Shown: positions 16,221 through 24,076 of the stretch, piece by piece
How positions within the stretch are numbered: position 1 is the first letter of the stretch
Layout: each line of letters opens with the position of its first letter
Assembly: GCA_919901565.1 (NCBI GenBank)
Contig: CAKKPE010000041.1
Coordinates: forward strand, 1 to 32,369
Length of the DNA stretch: 32,369 nucleotides
Direction of reading: 5' to 3'
From: a bacterium
GTDB lineage: Bacteria > CG2-30-53-67
Program-made: the position numbers and the translations under genes
Notes under the pieces: generated by a model
What the model was told of the DNA's origin: nothing
The model's input: the letters and a program-made list of their open reading frames with translations, nothing else
Databases searched by the model: none

Positions 16221-17210
16221 TTACACAGTCATTAAATGCTTGCTCTTAATTGGACAGTCGCCTGCCCATTCTTCTCGCCATTGTTTCTCATTAATTGAAC
16301 GATAGATCATATTAACAGCTTCTCCTAAATTGCAATTCCTAATATTACCCAGATAATTGTAATCTTGCGGACAAACCGCTATCTCGCCTTTTTTCCTTAT
16401 TGTAATACAAGAGAATAATCTACAGGCTGTCGAAAAATCGTGGTGTTGCTCTGGATTAAGGAACATTGCCATTTCCATTGCCCGTGAGTGTTTTTGAGGG
16501 TCTACTGAAAGTCCAGGATTATATATTACATCTCCCCTATGGTTAAGGGCTTCCATCATCCATCTGGCATTATTATTCGTGGCAAAGCGAGCAAGGCTTA
16601 CATATTCATCAATATTTGATGCGTTACCAACGGTTGTAAAGAGCAATCTTACAAGCCGTTCGTTTTCATTCTCATAAGCCGTTTCCCCTATTGATGTCTT
16701 CTTCAAAATTTCAATGCTCTTCATTACACGGTCAAAACTACCGTCACGCTGAGTGAGATAATCATATTTCTCTCTATTGAGAGAGTCTATTTTAATAGCA
16801 ACTGACACATTATTGTCAGCCAGGTGTTTCGCCATATCCTCAGTTATCTGGCTTGCATTAGTATAAATAAGGGTGATAAGTCCATTTCTATTTGCTTCAT
16901 AAACGACTTCTTTTGTAATCGGCCATGTACTATCTAAAAGAACTTCTCCGCCAAGAAATAATAAAGTCTTTATCCCTAAATCTTTAGCTTGACCTATGAG
17001 GTTCTTAATCTCATAAAGGGATAATTCATCATTCTCTTTAACCCTTCGATCTTCGTGGCAGTATCTACATGACCAGTTGCAGAATTCCCAAGGGATGATA
17101 GACATATAAACAACTTTATTGGAAAAGTCTATCATTTCCCCTTCGAGTTCTTCCCTAAAGGAAAGGCCCTGCAAACGTATCTTCTTATTAATTTTCATTT
17201 CTCGGCCCAT
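16221..17210 (-). CDS. radical SAM protein with C-terminal cysteine cluster (SPASM/twitch-like)
   Basis: The radical SAM motif CNWSCRYC (Cys44, Cys48, Cys51; CX3CX2C) binds the 4Fe-4S cluster that cleaves S-adenosylmethionine, followed by LFLGGEVLL as the GGE motif (residues 84-92). The C-terminal third has Cys263, Cys268, Cys280, Cys293 and Cys319, a SPASM/twitch-like set that would bind an auxiliary Fe-S cluster, with CPQDYNYLGNI typical of peptide-modifying members. At 329 aa it is compact. The start is ATG 17210 or ATG 17198. It lies directly upstream of the 72-aa protein, so that protein is its likeliest substrate. The reaction type cannot be deduced. Confidence 0.88.
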   Translation of the reverse strand: MGREMKINKKIRLQGLSFREELEGEMIDFSNKVVYMSIIPWEFCNWSCRYCHEDRRVKENDELSLYEIKNLIGQAKDLGIKTLLFLGGEVLLDSTWPITKEVVYEANRNGLITLIYTNASQITEDMAKHLADNNVSVAIKIDSLNREKYDYLTQRDGSFDRVMKSIEILKKTSIGETAYENENERLVRLLFTTVGNASNIDEYVSLARFATNNNARWMMEALNHRGDVIYNPGLSVDPQKHSRAMEMAMFLNPEQHHDFSTACRLFSCITIRKKGEIAVCPQDYNYLGNIRNCNLGEAVNMIYRSINEKQWREEWAGDCPIKSKHLMTV

Positions 17211-17919
17211 CTGCCTTTACATATAAATATCTAATCGGAAATTTATTTGAAAATTTTAAGTGTTTATCTGGGTTAAGTCTGAATAACCGAGAAGCCAGAT
17301 AATTATTATATGCTTCAGCCGATATAACACCAAGCTCCTTTAAATGAACATCCTTAAATTTATGCTTAAGGACTGATATTATATCCAACTGATCATCTCT
17401 TAAATAAAAAATCATTTGAAAGCTTCCATTCGGCAGCAGATACTTAGGTGACCGTGCAACTATTTCTTTCAAGATGTTTGCCCCGGCTTCGCCGCCATCT
17501 GAGTGAAGATAATTAATGTATTCTGACGGGGTCGGTTCAAAAGGAGGATTAACCGTTATTACATTAAAACTCATATCCTTTACCGGATCAAATAAGCTGC
17601 CGATGCGGTAATCTATCTTATCAATTAATCCATTCAATTCCGCGTTATATTTAGCAAATTTTATTGCCCGAGGATTTACATCAACAGCAACCACGTTTTT
17701 TGCCTTTCTTGCCGCAAAGAGCGCAATAATGCCAGACCCCGTACAAAGATCTAATACAGTAGAATTTTTAGGGATAACAAAATTATCAACAAAATATAGA
17801 TTTTCATGGCAAAGCGGGAAGACAGCATCAGGTCTACCGCTCTCAGGAAAATCAGACAGAATTATGCTATCTCTGTAATGCCAGATTTTCGCTTCTTTCA
17901 ATAATGACATCTCTACCAT
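17188..17919 (-). CDS. class I SAM methyltransferase with NPPF motif (HemK/MTS-like)
   Basis: A 243-aa Rossmann-fold methyltransferase. Motif I is VLDLCTGSGIIALFAA (55-70), the acidic end of strand 2 is VAVDVNPRAI (78-86), and NPPF (124-127) is the catalytic motif of enzymes that methylate amide or exocyclic nitrogens, such as PrmC/HemK (glutamine) and RsmC. It has no N-terminal PrmC helical domain, so it is unlikely to be the housekeeping release-factor enzyme. The frame overlaps the carbamoyltransferase end by about 50 nt and the radical SAM start by about 20 nt, so all three are coupled. A later ATG (codon 4) is an alternative start. Confidence 0.82.
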   Translation of the reverse strand: MVEMSLLKEAKIWHYRDSIILSDFPESGRPDAVFPLCHENLYFVDNFVIPKNSTVLDLCTGSGIIALFAARKAKNVVAVDVNPRAIKFAKYNAELNGLIDKIDYRIGSLFDPVKDMSFNVITVNPPFEPTPSEYINYLHSDGGEAGANILKEIVARSPKYLLPNGSFQMIFYLRDDQLDIISVLKHKFKDVHLKELGVISAEAYNNYLASRLFRLNPDKHLKFSNKFPIRYLYVKADGPRNEN

Positions 17920-19657
17920 CTTTCTTAAAACCGTCTTTGTTTATAATACAATTCCCAAGAACCATATAGTCAAGTCCAGAGTTATAAAAACATTCAATCG
18001 CCTGTTCAGTCGTACACACGATTGGCTTACCTTTGTAATTTAAAGAAGTATTTATCACCACAGGGATTCCGGCAATCAAATAGAATTCTTTTATCAGTTC
18101 GTAAAACAGGGCATTCTGCTTTCTGCTAACGGTTTGCAGTCTTGCAGTTCCATCGATATGTACTGCCGAAGGAATTGAATTTACCTTAGATGGTTTAACT
18201 TTCCTTGCAAACAGCATAAAGGGTGAAGGCTCCGAAGCTTTAAAAAAATTACACGCTTCTTCTTCCAAAATAGCCGGAGCAACCGGTCTAAAATCCTCAC
18301 GACCTTTGATCCTGTTTATTTTATCCTTCATTCGCGGGTCTCGCGGGTCTGCGAGTATGCTCCTGTTCCCAAGAGCCCGAGGACCAAACTCCATCCTCCC
18401 CTGAAACCAGCCAACCACCTTACCTTTGGCAATAAGTTGTGCAGACTCTCGTGCTACATTTAAAGATTTATAGTAAGGGATTTTATTTGTGTTCAGGTGC
18501 GTTTCAATTTCGGAATCACTAAACTCCGGGCCTAAATAGACATCTTCCATGACATATTCTCTATGCTTATTTAGTATTGCATGGTTAATCCATAAAGCTG
18601 CACCGAGCGCCGTTCCAGCATCATTGGCAGCAGGCTGAATAAAGAGGTTCTCGAAATCTGATTCGTTCCTTATGCGCTCGTTCATAACACAGTTGAGCAC
18701 TACACCGCCGGCCATACAAAGATTTCTTGTTTTTGTTTTTTTGAAAAGCCATTCTAATACATGTAATACAGTATCCTCCAGGACTTTCTGAGCGCTTGCC
18801 GCAATATCCGCATGTCGCTCTGTAATTTTGCCGCCCACTATTCTCGGAGCACCCAAAACATCATGCAGTTCTTTCACACCGAAAAGAGTACCTTTTCTAA
18901 AGTCTATATTGACCCTATAGTCACCCTCCGGTTTAAGGGCAACCAGTTTCCTTAACTCGTTATAGTATTTGGGTTTCCCATAAGCAGCAAGGGCCATAAC
19001 TTTATATTCATCGTGATTACGCTGAAAGCCGAGGAACTTTGTAATCTCTTCATAGAAAAATCCTAAAGAATGAGGGTAATTTATTTCTTTTATCTTCTTA
19101 ATGCGATTGTCATAGCCTATTCCCAAGAGGGTGCAGGTTGTCTCTCCAATACCATCAATAGAAAGGAGAGCAGCCTCTTCAAAAGGTGAAACAAAAAAGG
19201 AACTTGCCGCATGTGCTATATGATGCCCGACAAAATGAAATTTCCATTTAGGTTTTCCGCTTAATATAAATCGACTCCGAATGGAGGGATCCCTTGGGGC
19301 TTCTTTGATAAGAAACTCTGGGATCTTCTTGTTGAAATAATAATAAGCAAGCTCTCGCTGTGCAAAGTTCAAGTCACCCTTCAAGAGTGAAAAAAGAATA
19401 TCTGGGAGATTACGCGATAGTTTCACCCAAGGCTTAAAAGAATATCCAATATGATCAATTTCTTCCAAAGTCATATCGGCTTCTTTAAGACAATAATGAA
19501 TTGAGTGGAATGGCAGTAGCCAAGAACCATAAGGACTGGCTTCTTTTCCATGCCTGATGCCAGTGAAACGCTCTTCTTCGGCAGATAAAAGCGCCTTGCC
19601 CATTAGCAGAGCCGCCGATGACTCATGATATGCAGAATTTATTCCAAGAACGGGCAT
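17867..19657 (-). CDS. NodU/CmcH-family O-carbamoyltransferase
   Basis: Family members transfer a carbamoyl group from carbamoyl phosphate, through carbamoyl-adenylate, to hydroxyls of antibiotics or Nod factors. The 596-aa protein is full length. It opens with VLGINSAYHESSAALL, has the Kae1-like His-rich GHHIAHAASSFFVSPF (about 144-159) and SIDGIGE nucleotide-binding segments, NLCMAGGVVLNCVMNERI (about 312-329), and the C-terminal domain signature QGRMEFGPRALGNRSILADPR (about 419-439). The ATG at 19657 has AGGA 6 nt upstream; the codon usage is AT-rich like its neighbours. It overlaps the upstream membrane-protein gene by 19 nt. The acceptor is unknown. Confidence 0.93.
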   Translation of the reverse strand: MPVLGINSAYHESSAALLMGKALLSAEEERFTGIRHGKEASPYGSWLLPFHSIHYCLKEADMTLEEIDHIGYSFKPWVKLSRNLPDILFSLLKGDLNFAQRELAYYYFNKKIPEFLIKEAPRDPSIRSRFILSGKPKWKFHFVGHHIAHAASSFFVSPFEEAALLSIDGIGETTCTLLGIGYDNRIKKIKEINYPHSLGFFYEEITKFLGFQRNHDEYKVMALAAYGKPKYYNELRKLVALKPEGDYRVNIDFRKGTLFGVKELHDVLGAPRIVGGKITERHADIAASAQKVLEDTVLHVLEWLFKKTKTRNLCMAGGVVLNCVMNERIRNESDFENLFIQPAANDAGTALGAALWINHAILNKHREYVMEDVYLGPEFSDSEIETHLNTNKIPYYKSLNVARESAQLIAKGKVVGWFQGRMEFGPRALGNRSILADPRDPRMKDKINRIKGREDFRPVAPAILEEEACNFFKASEPSPFMLFARKVKPSKVNSIPSAVHIDGTARLQTVSRKQNALFYELIKEFYLIAGIPVVINTSLNYKGKPIVCTTEQAIECFYNSGLDYMVLGNCIINKDGFKKDGRDVIIERSENLALQR

Positions 19658-20592
19658 TTGCAATCCTGGTTAGGAAAATAGTTTTCTGAAAAATAAAACT
19701 GGGGTCTCAATAAATAGGGAACAGCTATCTGCAATAAAAGCATTATGAAATAAACATAACCAGAAACTATAATATTGTTATAGCCAAAAAACTTGGGAAT
19801 GAAAAAGCCGAGCCCAAAAATCATAATAAAAACGTCAAGAATGACCCAGACTATAATCGTATAAGTTATGTTGGGAGAGATAACAAAATGCCAAATGCAA
19901 TTGCTATGCTCACCGTTAGTTACTGGTGAGCTTGTAGATTCTTCGAAATTTATTAGCAGTGCAATGTCCTGTATAATAAATCCCCCAAAAATTAAGATTA
20001 TTAACCACCATTTTAGATCCCCCGTAATAAAGGATGCCAATAGAACAATGAAAATTAACATAAGTATTCTGGCTGCAAAAAATAAAGCATTTATTGGAGT
20101 ACTAAATCGGCACTTAGAAAAAATAATGTTATCAATTCTTGTGGATTCATGGACATACTTTATTACAAAGAAAAAAACTGCAAATATTAGTAATTTTCTA
20201 ATGGATGCAATTGCAGAAAGTTTATCTTTTAAAAGTATATCAAACTCGCCGAACAAATCTTTATCATCACCGTTTATTTCCCGAGCTATCAATTTTCTTA
20301 AGGAAGCCACAAATAATCCAATTTGATTCTTATTATTGTCTAAGCTTGGATCATTGTCGTATATTGCCTCCTTCCAAGCAGTGTCTATTAAATGGGGAAG
20401 TTTCTTTTCAATCAGCTCCTGCCTTCCTTTATCTTCAGATATTTTATTGACATTTTGTAAAACAATGTCTTTGGATACATTGAACAGTGTCTGATAATGG
20501 ATGGGATTAAAAAATTGCTGGACGAGAGTGATAAGTACTAGACCAAGAATAACGTTTATAAATAGTTGGAAGAAATCTCGTTGATTATACAT
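19639..20592 (-). CDS. six-TM integral membrane protein, unknown family
   Basis: I do not recognise this 317-aa protein. Hydrophobic segments lie at about residues 8-27, 133-147, 169-189, 194-213, 243-265 and 274-295. A 100-residue charged region (30-130) separates the first two, and a polar loop (216-240) the fourth and fifth. The C-terminus contains a CKC motif. It has no transporter or peptidase signature that I can name. It sits between the ABC ATPase (22-nt gap) and the carbamoyltransferase (overlap), so it belongs to the operon. It may anchor the enzymes, act as an exporter or substrate-binding module, or give self-protection; none of these is shown. Confidence 0.75.
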   Translation of the reverse strand: MYNQRDFFQLFINVILGLVLITLVQQFFNPIHYQTLFNVSKDIVLQNVNKISEDKGRQELIEKKLPHLIDTAWKEAIYDNDPSLDNNKNQIGLFVASLRKLIAREINGDDKDLFGEFDILLKDKLSAIASIRKLLIFAVFFFVIKYVHESTRIDNIIFSKCRFSTPINALFFAARILMLIFIVLLASFITGDLKWWLIILIFGGFIIQDIALLINFEESTSSPVTNGEHSNCIWHFVISPNITYTIIVWVILDVFIMIFGLGFFIPKFFGYNNIIVSGYVYFIMLLLQIAVPYLLRPQFYFSENYFPNQDCKCPFLE

Positions 20593-20614
20593 TTGTCATT
20601 TTCTGCCTTGGTAA

Positions 20615-21469
20615 TTATTTATGTCTTCTCATAGAAAACTTGTGCTCATCTCTGAACTTTTCAGGTTGCACCGGTGTTTTTCTCCAGAGCATATCCGTCT
20701 TTTGAGCCTCCTTACGAGTATAGCTTAGTACCTCTCGCTTTAAATCCATAAATTCTGCGGAGGTCTTCATTTCCAATGTTCTAGGCTTGGGTAAGCTTAT
20801 AGTAAGTTCTTTCTTTATTTTTGCTGGTCTTGCAGTGAGAATTAGTAAACGATCGGCGAGGAAAATTGCTTCTTCAACATCGTGAGTCACAAAGATTATC
20901 GTCTTCTTCGCTACTGTCTGTGCTTCTAACAGCTGAAGTTGCAGAAATTCACGGTTCTGTGTATCCAATGCCCCGAAAGGTTCATCCATTAATAAAATCC
21001 TCGGATCAGTGGCTAATGTCCTTGCTATCGACACTCTTTGCTGCATCCCCCCTGAAAGTTGGGATATATAGGACTCCTCAAAACCATGCAAACCAACAAG
21101 GTCGATAAAATATTCAGCTACTTTATCCCCTTCCTCTTTCTTAATATCAGGCCGATATTTTAAACCAAATTTTATATTTTCTGATACGGTCAGCCACGGG
21201 AAAGACGAATAGTGTTGGAATACCATCCCCCTTTCCCTGCCCGGGCCTTTTATTTCTTTGTTATCAAGCAATATTCTGCCGTTCGTTGCAGTTTCAAGTC
21301 CGGCGACAATCCTAAGAAGCGTTGTCTTGCCACAACCCGAAGGTCCCAATAAAACAAGAAGTTCCCCTTCCGCAACTTCAAAAGTAAGATCTTCGATAGC
21401 AATTATGTCATTGCCAACCCTGTCATGAAAAACTTTAGAGACTGATTCAACCTTAAGAACTGGCTCCAT
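20615..21469 (-). CDS. ABC transporter ATPase, SsuB/TauB/NrtD type
   Basis: A 284-aa ATP-binding subunit for a nitrate/sulfonate/taurine-type importer. Walker A is GPSGCGKT (42-49), the Q-loop region MVFQHYSSFPWLTV, the signature LSGGMQQRVSIARTLA, Walker B ILLMDEPFGALD and the switch VTHDVEEAIFLADR. The start at ATG 21469 is preferred over an upstream frame overlapping the permease because AAGGAT lies about 10 nt before it. It has a short basic C-terminal extension. It forms a transporter with the next two genes upstream. Confidence 0.93.
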   Translation of the reverse strand: MEPVLKVESVSKVFHDRVGNDIIAIEDLTFEVAEGELLVLLGPSGCGKTTLLRIVAGLETATNGRILLDNKEIKGPGRERGMVFQHYSSFPWLTVSENIKFGLKYRPDIKKEEGDKVAEYFIDLVGLHGFEESYISQLSGGMQQRVSIARTLATDPRILLMDEPFGALDTQNREFLQLQLLEAQTVAKKTIIFVTHDVEEAIFLADRLLILTARPAKIKKELTISLPKPRTLEMKTSAEFMDLKREVLSYTRKEAQKTDMLWRKTPVQPEKFRDEHKFSMRRHK

Positions 21470-21473
21470 AATA

Positions 21474-22256
21474 CTACTTATCCTTATACCTGAAGAATAT
21501 TTTATATCCAAGCTTAAAACTGTAATCACTGACAAGCCCGATTACTCCAATAATCAAGACGCCTGACAATACAACTTGTGGTTTTGCAAAGCGCTGTGCT
21601 TCCTGAATGAGGTGACCTATACCAGAATTTGCCGCTACCATCTCTCCAATTAGCAAATAAGTCCAGCACCATCCGAGAGTGACCCTCAAGTCATCGTAAA
21701 TATTCGGAAGCACCGCAGGGAGCATAACCCGCCGAATTACGTCCTTAGTGTCTGCGCCAAGCGTATATGCTATCTCAAAATATTCCTTGCGGATATTATT
21801 GGCATCGTCCATAACCAGGAGTACAAGCTGGAAAAAAGTCCCAATGAACAACAGTAAAATCTTCGATGACTCACCTATGCCCACCCACAAGATAGTTAAA
21901 GGAACAAGAGCGGGAACCGGCAGGTATCTGACAAAATCAACGGGCGGCTCAATCAGAGCTTCCATGAACTTGAAAGAGCTCATCAATATGCCGAGAGGAA
22001 TGGCAATAACGGCAGACAAGAGAAAGGCTACAAGCACTCTAAAGATGCTTATCCATATGTCATATGTCAGATTGTGGTTTGAAAAAAGATTAAAGATAGT
22101 AGCTAATATGGTGGATGGAGATGGAAGAAAGAAAGGGTCGATCAATCCGCCGTAGGAAAGTATCGACCATAATACCAAGAGAATAATAAAAGATGTATTC
22201 GAGAAGCTCAGATACTGGCGTCTATTTAGTGTCTTCCCAAAACCAAATATACTCAA
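21474..22256 (-). CDS. ABC transporter permease, SsuC/TauC type
   Basis: A 260-aa inner-membrane permease with about six hydrophobic segments. The inner-membrane component motif is EYFEIAYTLGADTKDVIRRVMLPAVLPNIYDDLRVTLGWCWTYLLIGEM (EAA loop near residues 155-205). PVPALVPLTILWVGIGESSKI is the conserved mid-protein signature of the sulfonate/taurine group. The only plausible start is a TTG at 22256, preceded by GGGTGAT. It lies 12 nt after the binding-protein gene and 4 nt before the ATPase. Confidence 0.92.
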   Translation of the reverse strand: MSIFGFGKTLNRRQYLSFSNTSFIILLVLWSILSYGGLIDPFFLPSPSTILATIFNLFSNHNLTYDIWISIFRVLVAFLLSAVIAIPLGILMSSFKFMEALIEPPVDFVRYLPVPALVPLTILWVGIGESSKILLLFIGTFFQLVLLVMDDANNIRKEYFEIAYTLGADTKDVIRRVMLPAVLPNIYDDLRVTLGWCWTYLLIGEMVAANSGIGHLIQEAQRFAKPQVVLSGVLIIGVIGLVSDYSFKLGYKIFFRYKDK

Positions 22257-22268
22257 ATAATCACCCGT

Positions 22269-23285
22269 TCATTTTGGTGCCGCAATGATTGATAAGTCTA
22301 TTTTCTTATTCGCAGGCTCAACCTCTTTCGTCAAATTGTTGGCCTTTAATATCGTCCCGATCTCACCAAATATCTCGAAAATTTTACCAGGAGAATTCTC
22401 ACTGCCAAAATATTCTAAATTCTGCTTACTCCCGAAATACCTGATACCTGATATGGTGTCTTTAAACTCTTCAGGCGTCATTTTAAAAGCCTTTGCCATT
22501 ATAGCAATACTCTCATCAGGATTTTTTTCAAAATACTCAAGTGCCTTGGTCCAGCCAGCGTATATCTTCTTAACATCTTCATTACGTTTTGAAAGTACAT
22601 CTTCGCTCACGATAGCAACATCAACAATCAACCCTGGCAGGTCTTTACTCGATACTAATATATGAGCGCCTTTTCTTTTCTTCAGAGCTGTACTTAAGTA
22701 AGGCTCATAAGTTCCCGCTACCTCAACTTTTCTTGCAATAAATGCTGCTGCTGCGTCAGATGAGTTAGCACTCAGAAAATTGATGTCTTTCATCCCTAAT
22801 CCATCTTTGTTCAGTAAATATAACAAGATGAAATATGATGCAGAGCCGGGCTCGCCAATCACTGTCTTCCCCTTCACATCTTTTAATTTCTTCACCTTAT
22901 CGGATGCTAAAACTCCGTCCCCTCCATAAGATTCATCTATTCCGAATATGACTTTGCCCGAGTAGTCCAGAGTGTCTCTGTTTGCCTGGAGCATATCCAT
23001 AGTCTCACAAATCATCTGCAAATTACCTGAATAGAGTCCCGCTCTTTTATCGCCTTCCACCGCAATGAATTGCGTTTCAACCTGCAAATCTCCAAAAAAA
23101 CCCTTTTCTTTTGCCAGAAAGAAAGGAGCAAAACCAACCCATTCATTAAACCCGATATTAAACGGCGCTTTAGCTTGAGGTTTAGATGCTTCCTCTTTTT
23201 TCTTACAACCGAAAGGGAAAATCATCAAAGATACGACAAGTAAAAGAATCACAGCGAAAAATACTGACTTATTATTCTTAGTCAT
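22269..23285 (-). CDS. ABC importer substrate-binding lipoprotein, NMT1/SsuA-like
   Basis: A 338-aa binding protein with a lipoprotein signal (hydrophobic residues 9-26, lipobox FPFGC, Cys27) and a type II periplasmic-binding fold. FNIGFNEWVGFAPFFLAKEKGFF (about 42-64) is the start of the NMT1/SsuA domain and GKTVIGEPGSASYFILLYLL the hinge and ligand-contact region. Relatives bind sulfonates, taurine, nitrate, or thiamine pyrimidine precursors, so the ligand is open. ATG at 23285 with GAGGA 7 nt upstream. It is the first gene of the operon, about 35 nt downstream of the predicted promoter start. Confidence 0.92.
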   Translation of the reverse strand: MTKNNKSVFFAVILLLVVSLMIFPFGCKKKEEASKPQAKAPFNIGFNEWVGFAPFFLAKEKGFFGDLQVETQFIAVEGDKRAGLYSGNLQMICETMDMLQANRDTLDYSGKVIFGIDESYGGDGVLASDKVKKLKDVKGKTVIGEPGSASYFILLYLLNKDGLGMKDINFLSANSSDAAAAFIARKVEVAGTYEPYLSTALKKRKGAHILVSSKDLPGLIVDVAIVSEDVLSKRNEDVKKIYAGWTKALEYFEKNPDESIAIMAKAFKMTPEEFKDTISGIRYFGSKQNLEYFGSENSPGKIFEIFGEIGTILKANNLTKEVEPANKKIDLSIIAAPK

Positions 23286-23323
23286 AGCATTGTCCTCATC
23301 GGGGTTTCGACTATTTTACCAAA

Positions 23324-23353
23324 ATTATATACTACTTAACTATGGTTATACAA
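23324..23353 (-). promoter_or_regulatory. promoter of the AT-rich operon
   Basis: On the minus strand TTGTAT (23353-23348) and TATAAT (23329-23324) are 18 nt apart, with a perfect -10. The predicted start lies roughly 35 nt before the binding-protein ATG. No other comparable promoter is visible before the later genes, and all gaps are short or negative, which supports one transcript to 15989. It begins about 20 nt from the truncated end of the transposase remnant. Confidence 0.6.
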
Positions 23354-23369
23354 CAGTAAAAATAAGAGA

Positions 23370-23657
23370 CTAACATCCTACCATTGCTTTGTTGACATAT
23401 TGCGCATAGCGCATGTGCAGGGGTCGCAATACCTTTTCCAAAGAATCTCTGTGTTTTGGAACCACCACCAGATGAACATGGTTTGTCATCAGGCAATATC
23501 CCCATATCTTGAGACCATGCTTTTGTGAATATTCCAGAAGCTATTCCAAATATTTCTTACGGCCTTCATCAACAAAAAACACGTCCTCTCTTCTGTTCCC
23601 GCTCTGTGTTACATGATACGGGACGCCTTCAACCACTGCTCGTGACAATCTCGGCAT
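23370..23657 (-). pseudogene. REP-associated Y1 (IS200-like) transposase remnant
   Basis: From the ATG at 23657 the frame reads MPRLSRAVVEGVPYHVTQSGNRREDVFF, the usual start of RAYT proteins, continues to KKYLE, meets an in-frame TAG at about 23544, and resumes with LLEYSQKHGLKIWGYCLMTNHVHLVVVPKHRDSLEKVLRPLHMRYAQYVN. NHVH is the HUH metal-binding motif. The family's C-terminal part (normally RSGHLWQGR and beyond) is missing after 23370. It has both a nonsense mutation and a truncation, so it is inactive. Confidence 0.88.
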
Positions 23658-23736
23658 GGCCTCTACATACTATAACTGCTGCTACCCTGTCAAGAAAAAG
23701 GGTTGCGGCCCCTTTGCTACCCTTTGTTACTCGAAG

Positions 23737-23991
23737 CTAACCGGCCGCCTGCTTTTTGGCGTCCCGTGTTGAGCGCTTGGTTGGGCCAACGGAGTGTTGT
23801 GCCAACTTCATTAGGCTGCGCAATGCGGAATTGACGGAGTCTTCATCGGGAAAAGCCGCGGCCACATCCTGACTAAGGAGAACGAGGTTTGTACCTTTAT
23901 TGTATTCTTTATAGTATTTACCACGAACGCCGACTCCGAGGTCTTCCCTTCGATACTCTTTCCGCATTTCTTCTTTTTTAGCCGTTTTCAT
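23737..23991 (-). CDS. small antitoxin-like protein (84 aa)
   Basis: The motif VRGKYYKEYNKGTNLVLLSQDVAAAFPDEDSVNSALRSLMKLAQ is one seen in small proteins of bacterial toxin-antitoxin loci; the segment after residue 35 resembles a ribbon-helix-helix DNA-binding unit. The C-terminus is basic. It lies 85 nt downstream of an AbiEii-like nucleotidyltransferase on the same strand, but no RelE-, PIN- or BrnT-type toxin is adjacent, so its partner is unclear. GGAAT before the ATG at 23991 is a weak ribosome site; a second in-frame ATG is codon 9. Confidence 0.65.
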   Translation of the reverse strand: MKTAKKEEMRKEYRREDLGVGVRGKYYKEYNKGTNLVLLSQDVAAAFPDEDSVNSALRSLMKLAQHSVGPTKRSTRDAKKQAAG

Positions 23992-24028
23992 ATTCCGACA
24001 AATCTGACGGCGGAGATCCTGCGAATCT

Positions 24029-24060
24029 AATAGGGTCCGTCCCTAATTCCCGTCCCTATT
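24029..24060. repeat. GTCCCTAATT-type REP-like dyad
   Basis: AATAGGG (24029-24035) pairs with CCCTATT (24054-24060), and between them lie GTCCCTAATT (24039-24048) and a second GTCCCTA. The GTCCCTAATT core is shared with 1758-1770 and 15866-15876. It lies 370 nt from the RAYT remnant, the enzyme family that mobilises REP sequences. Confidence 0.55.
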
Positions 24061-24076
24061 GTTCCTATTCTGCACA

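Noticed and set aside
17188-17919. Housekeeping PrmC/HemK assignment for the NPPF methyltransferase
   Set aside because: It lacks the N-terminal helical release-factor-binding domain and is embedded in an AT-rich accessory operon, not next to prfA.
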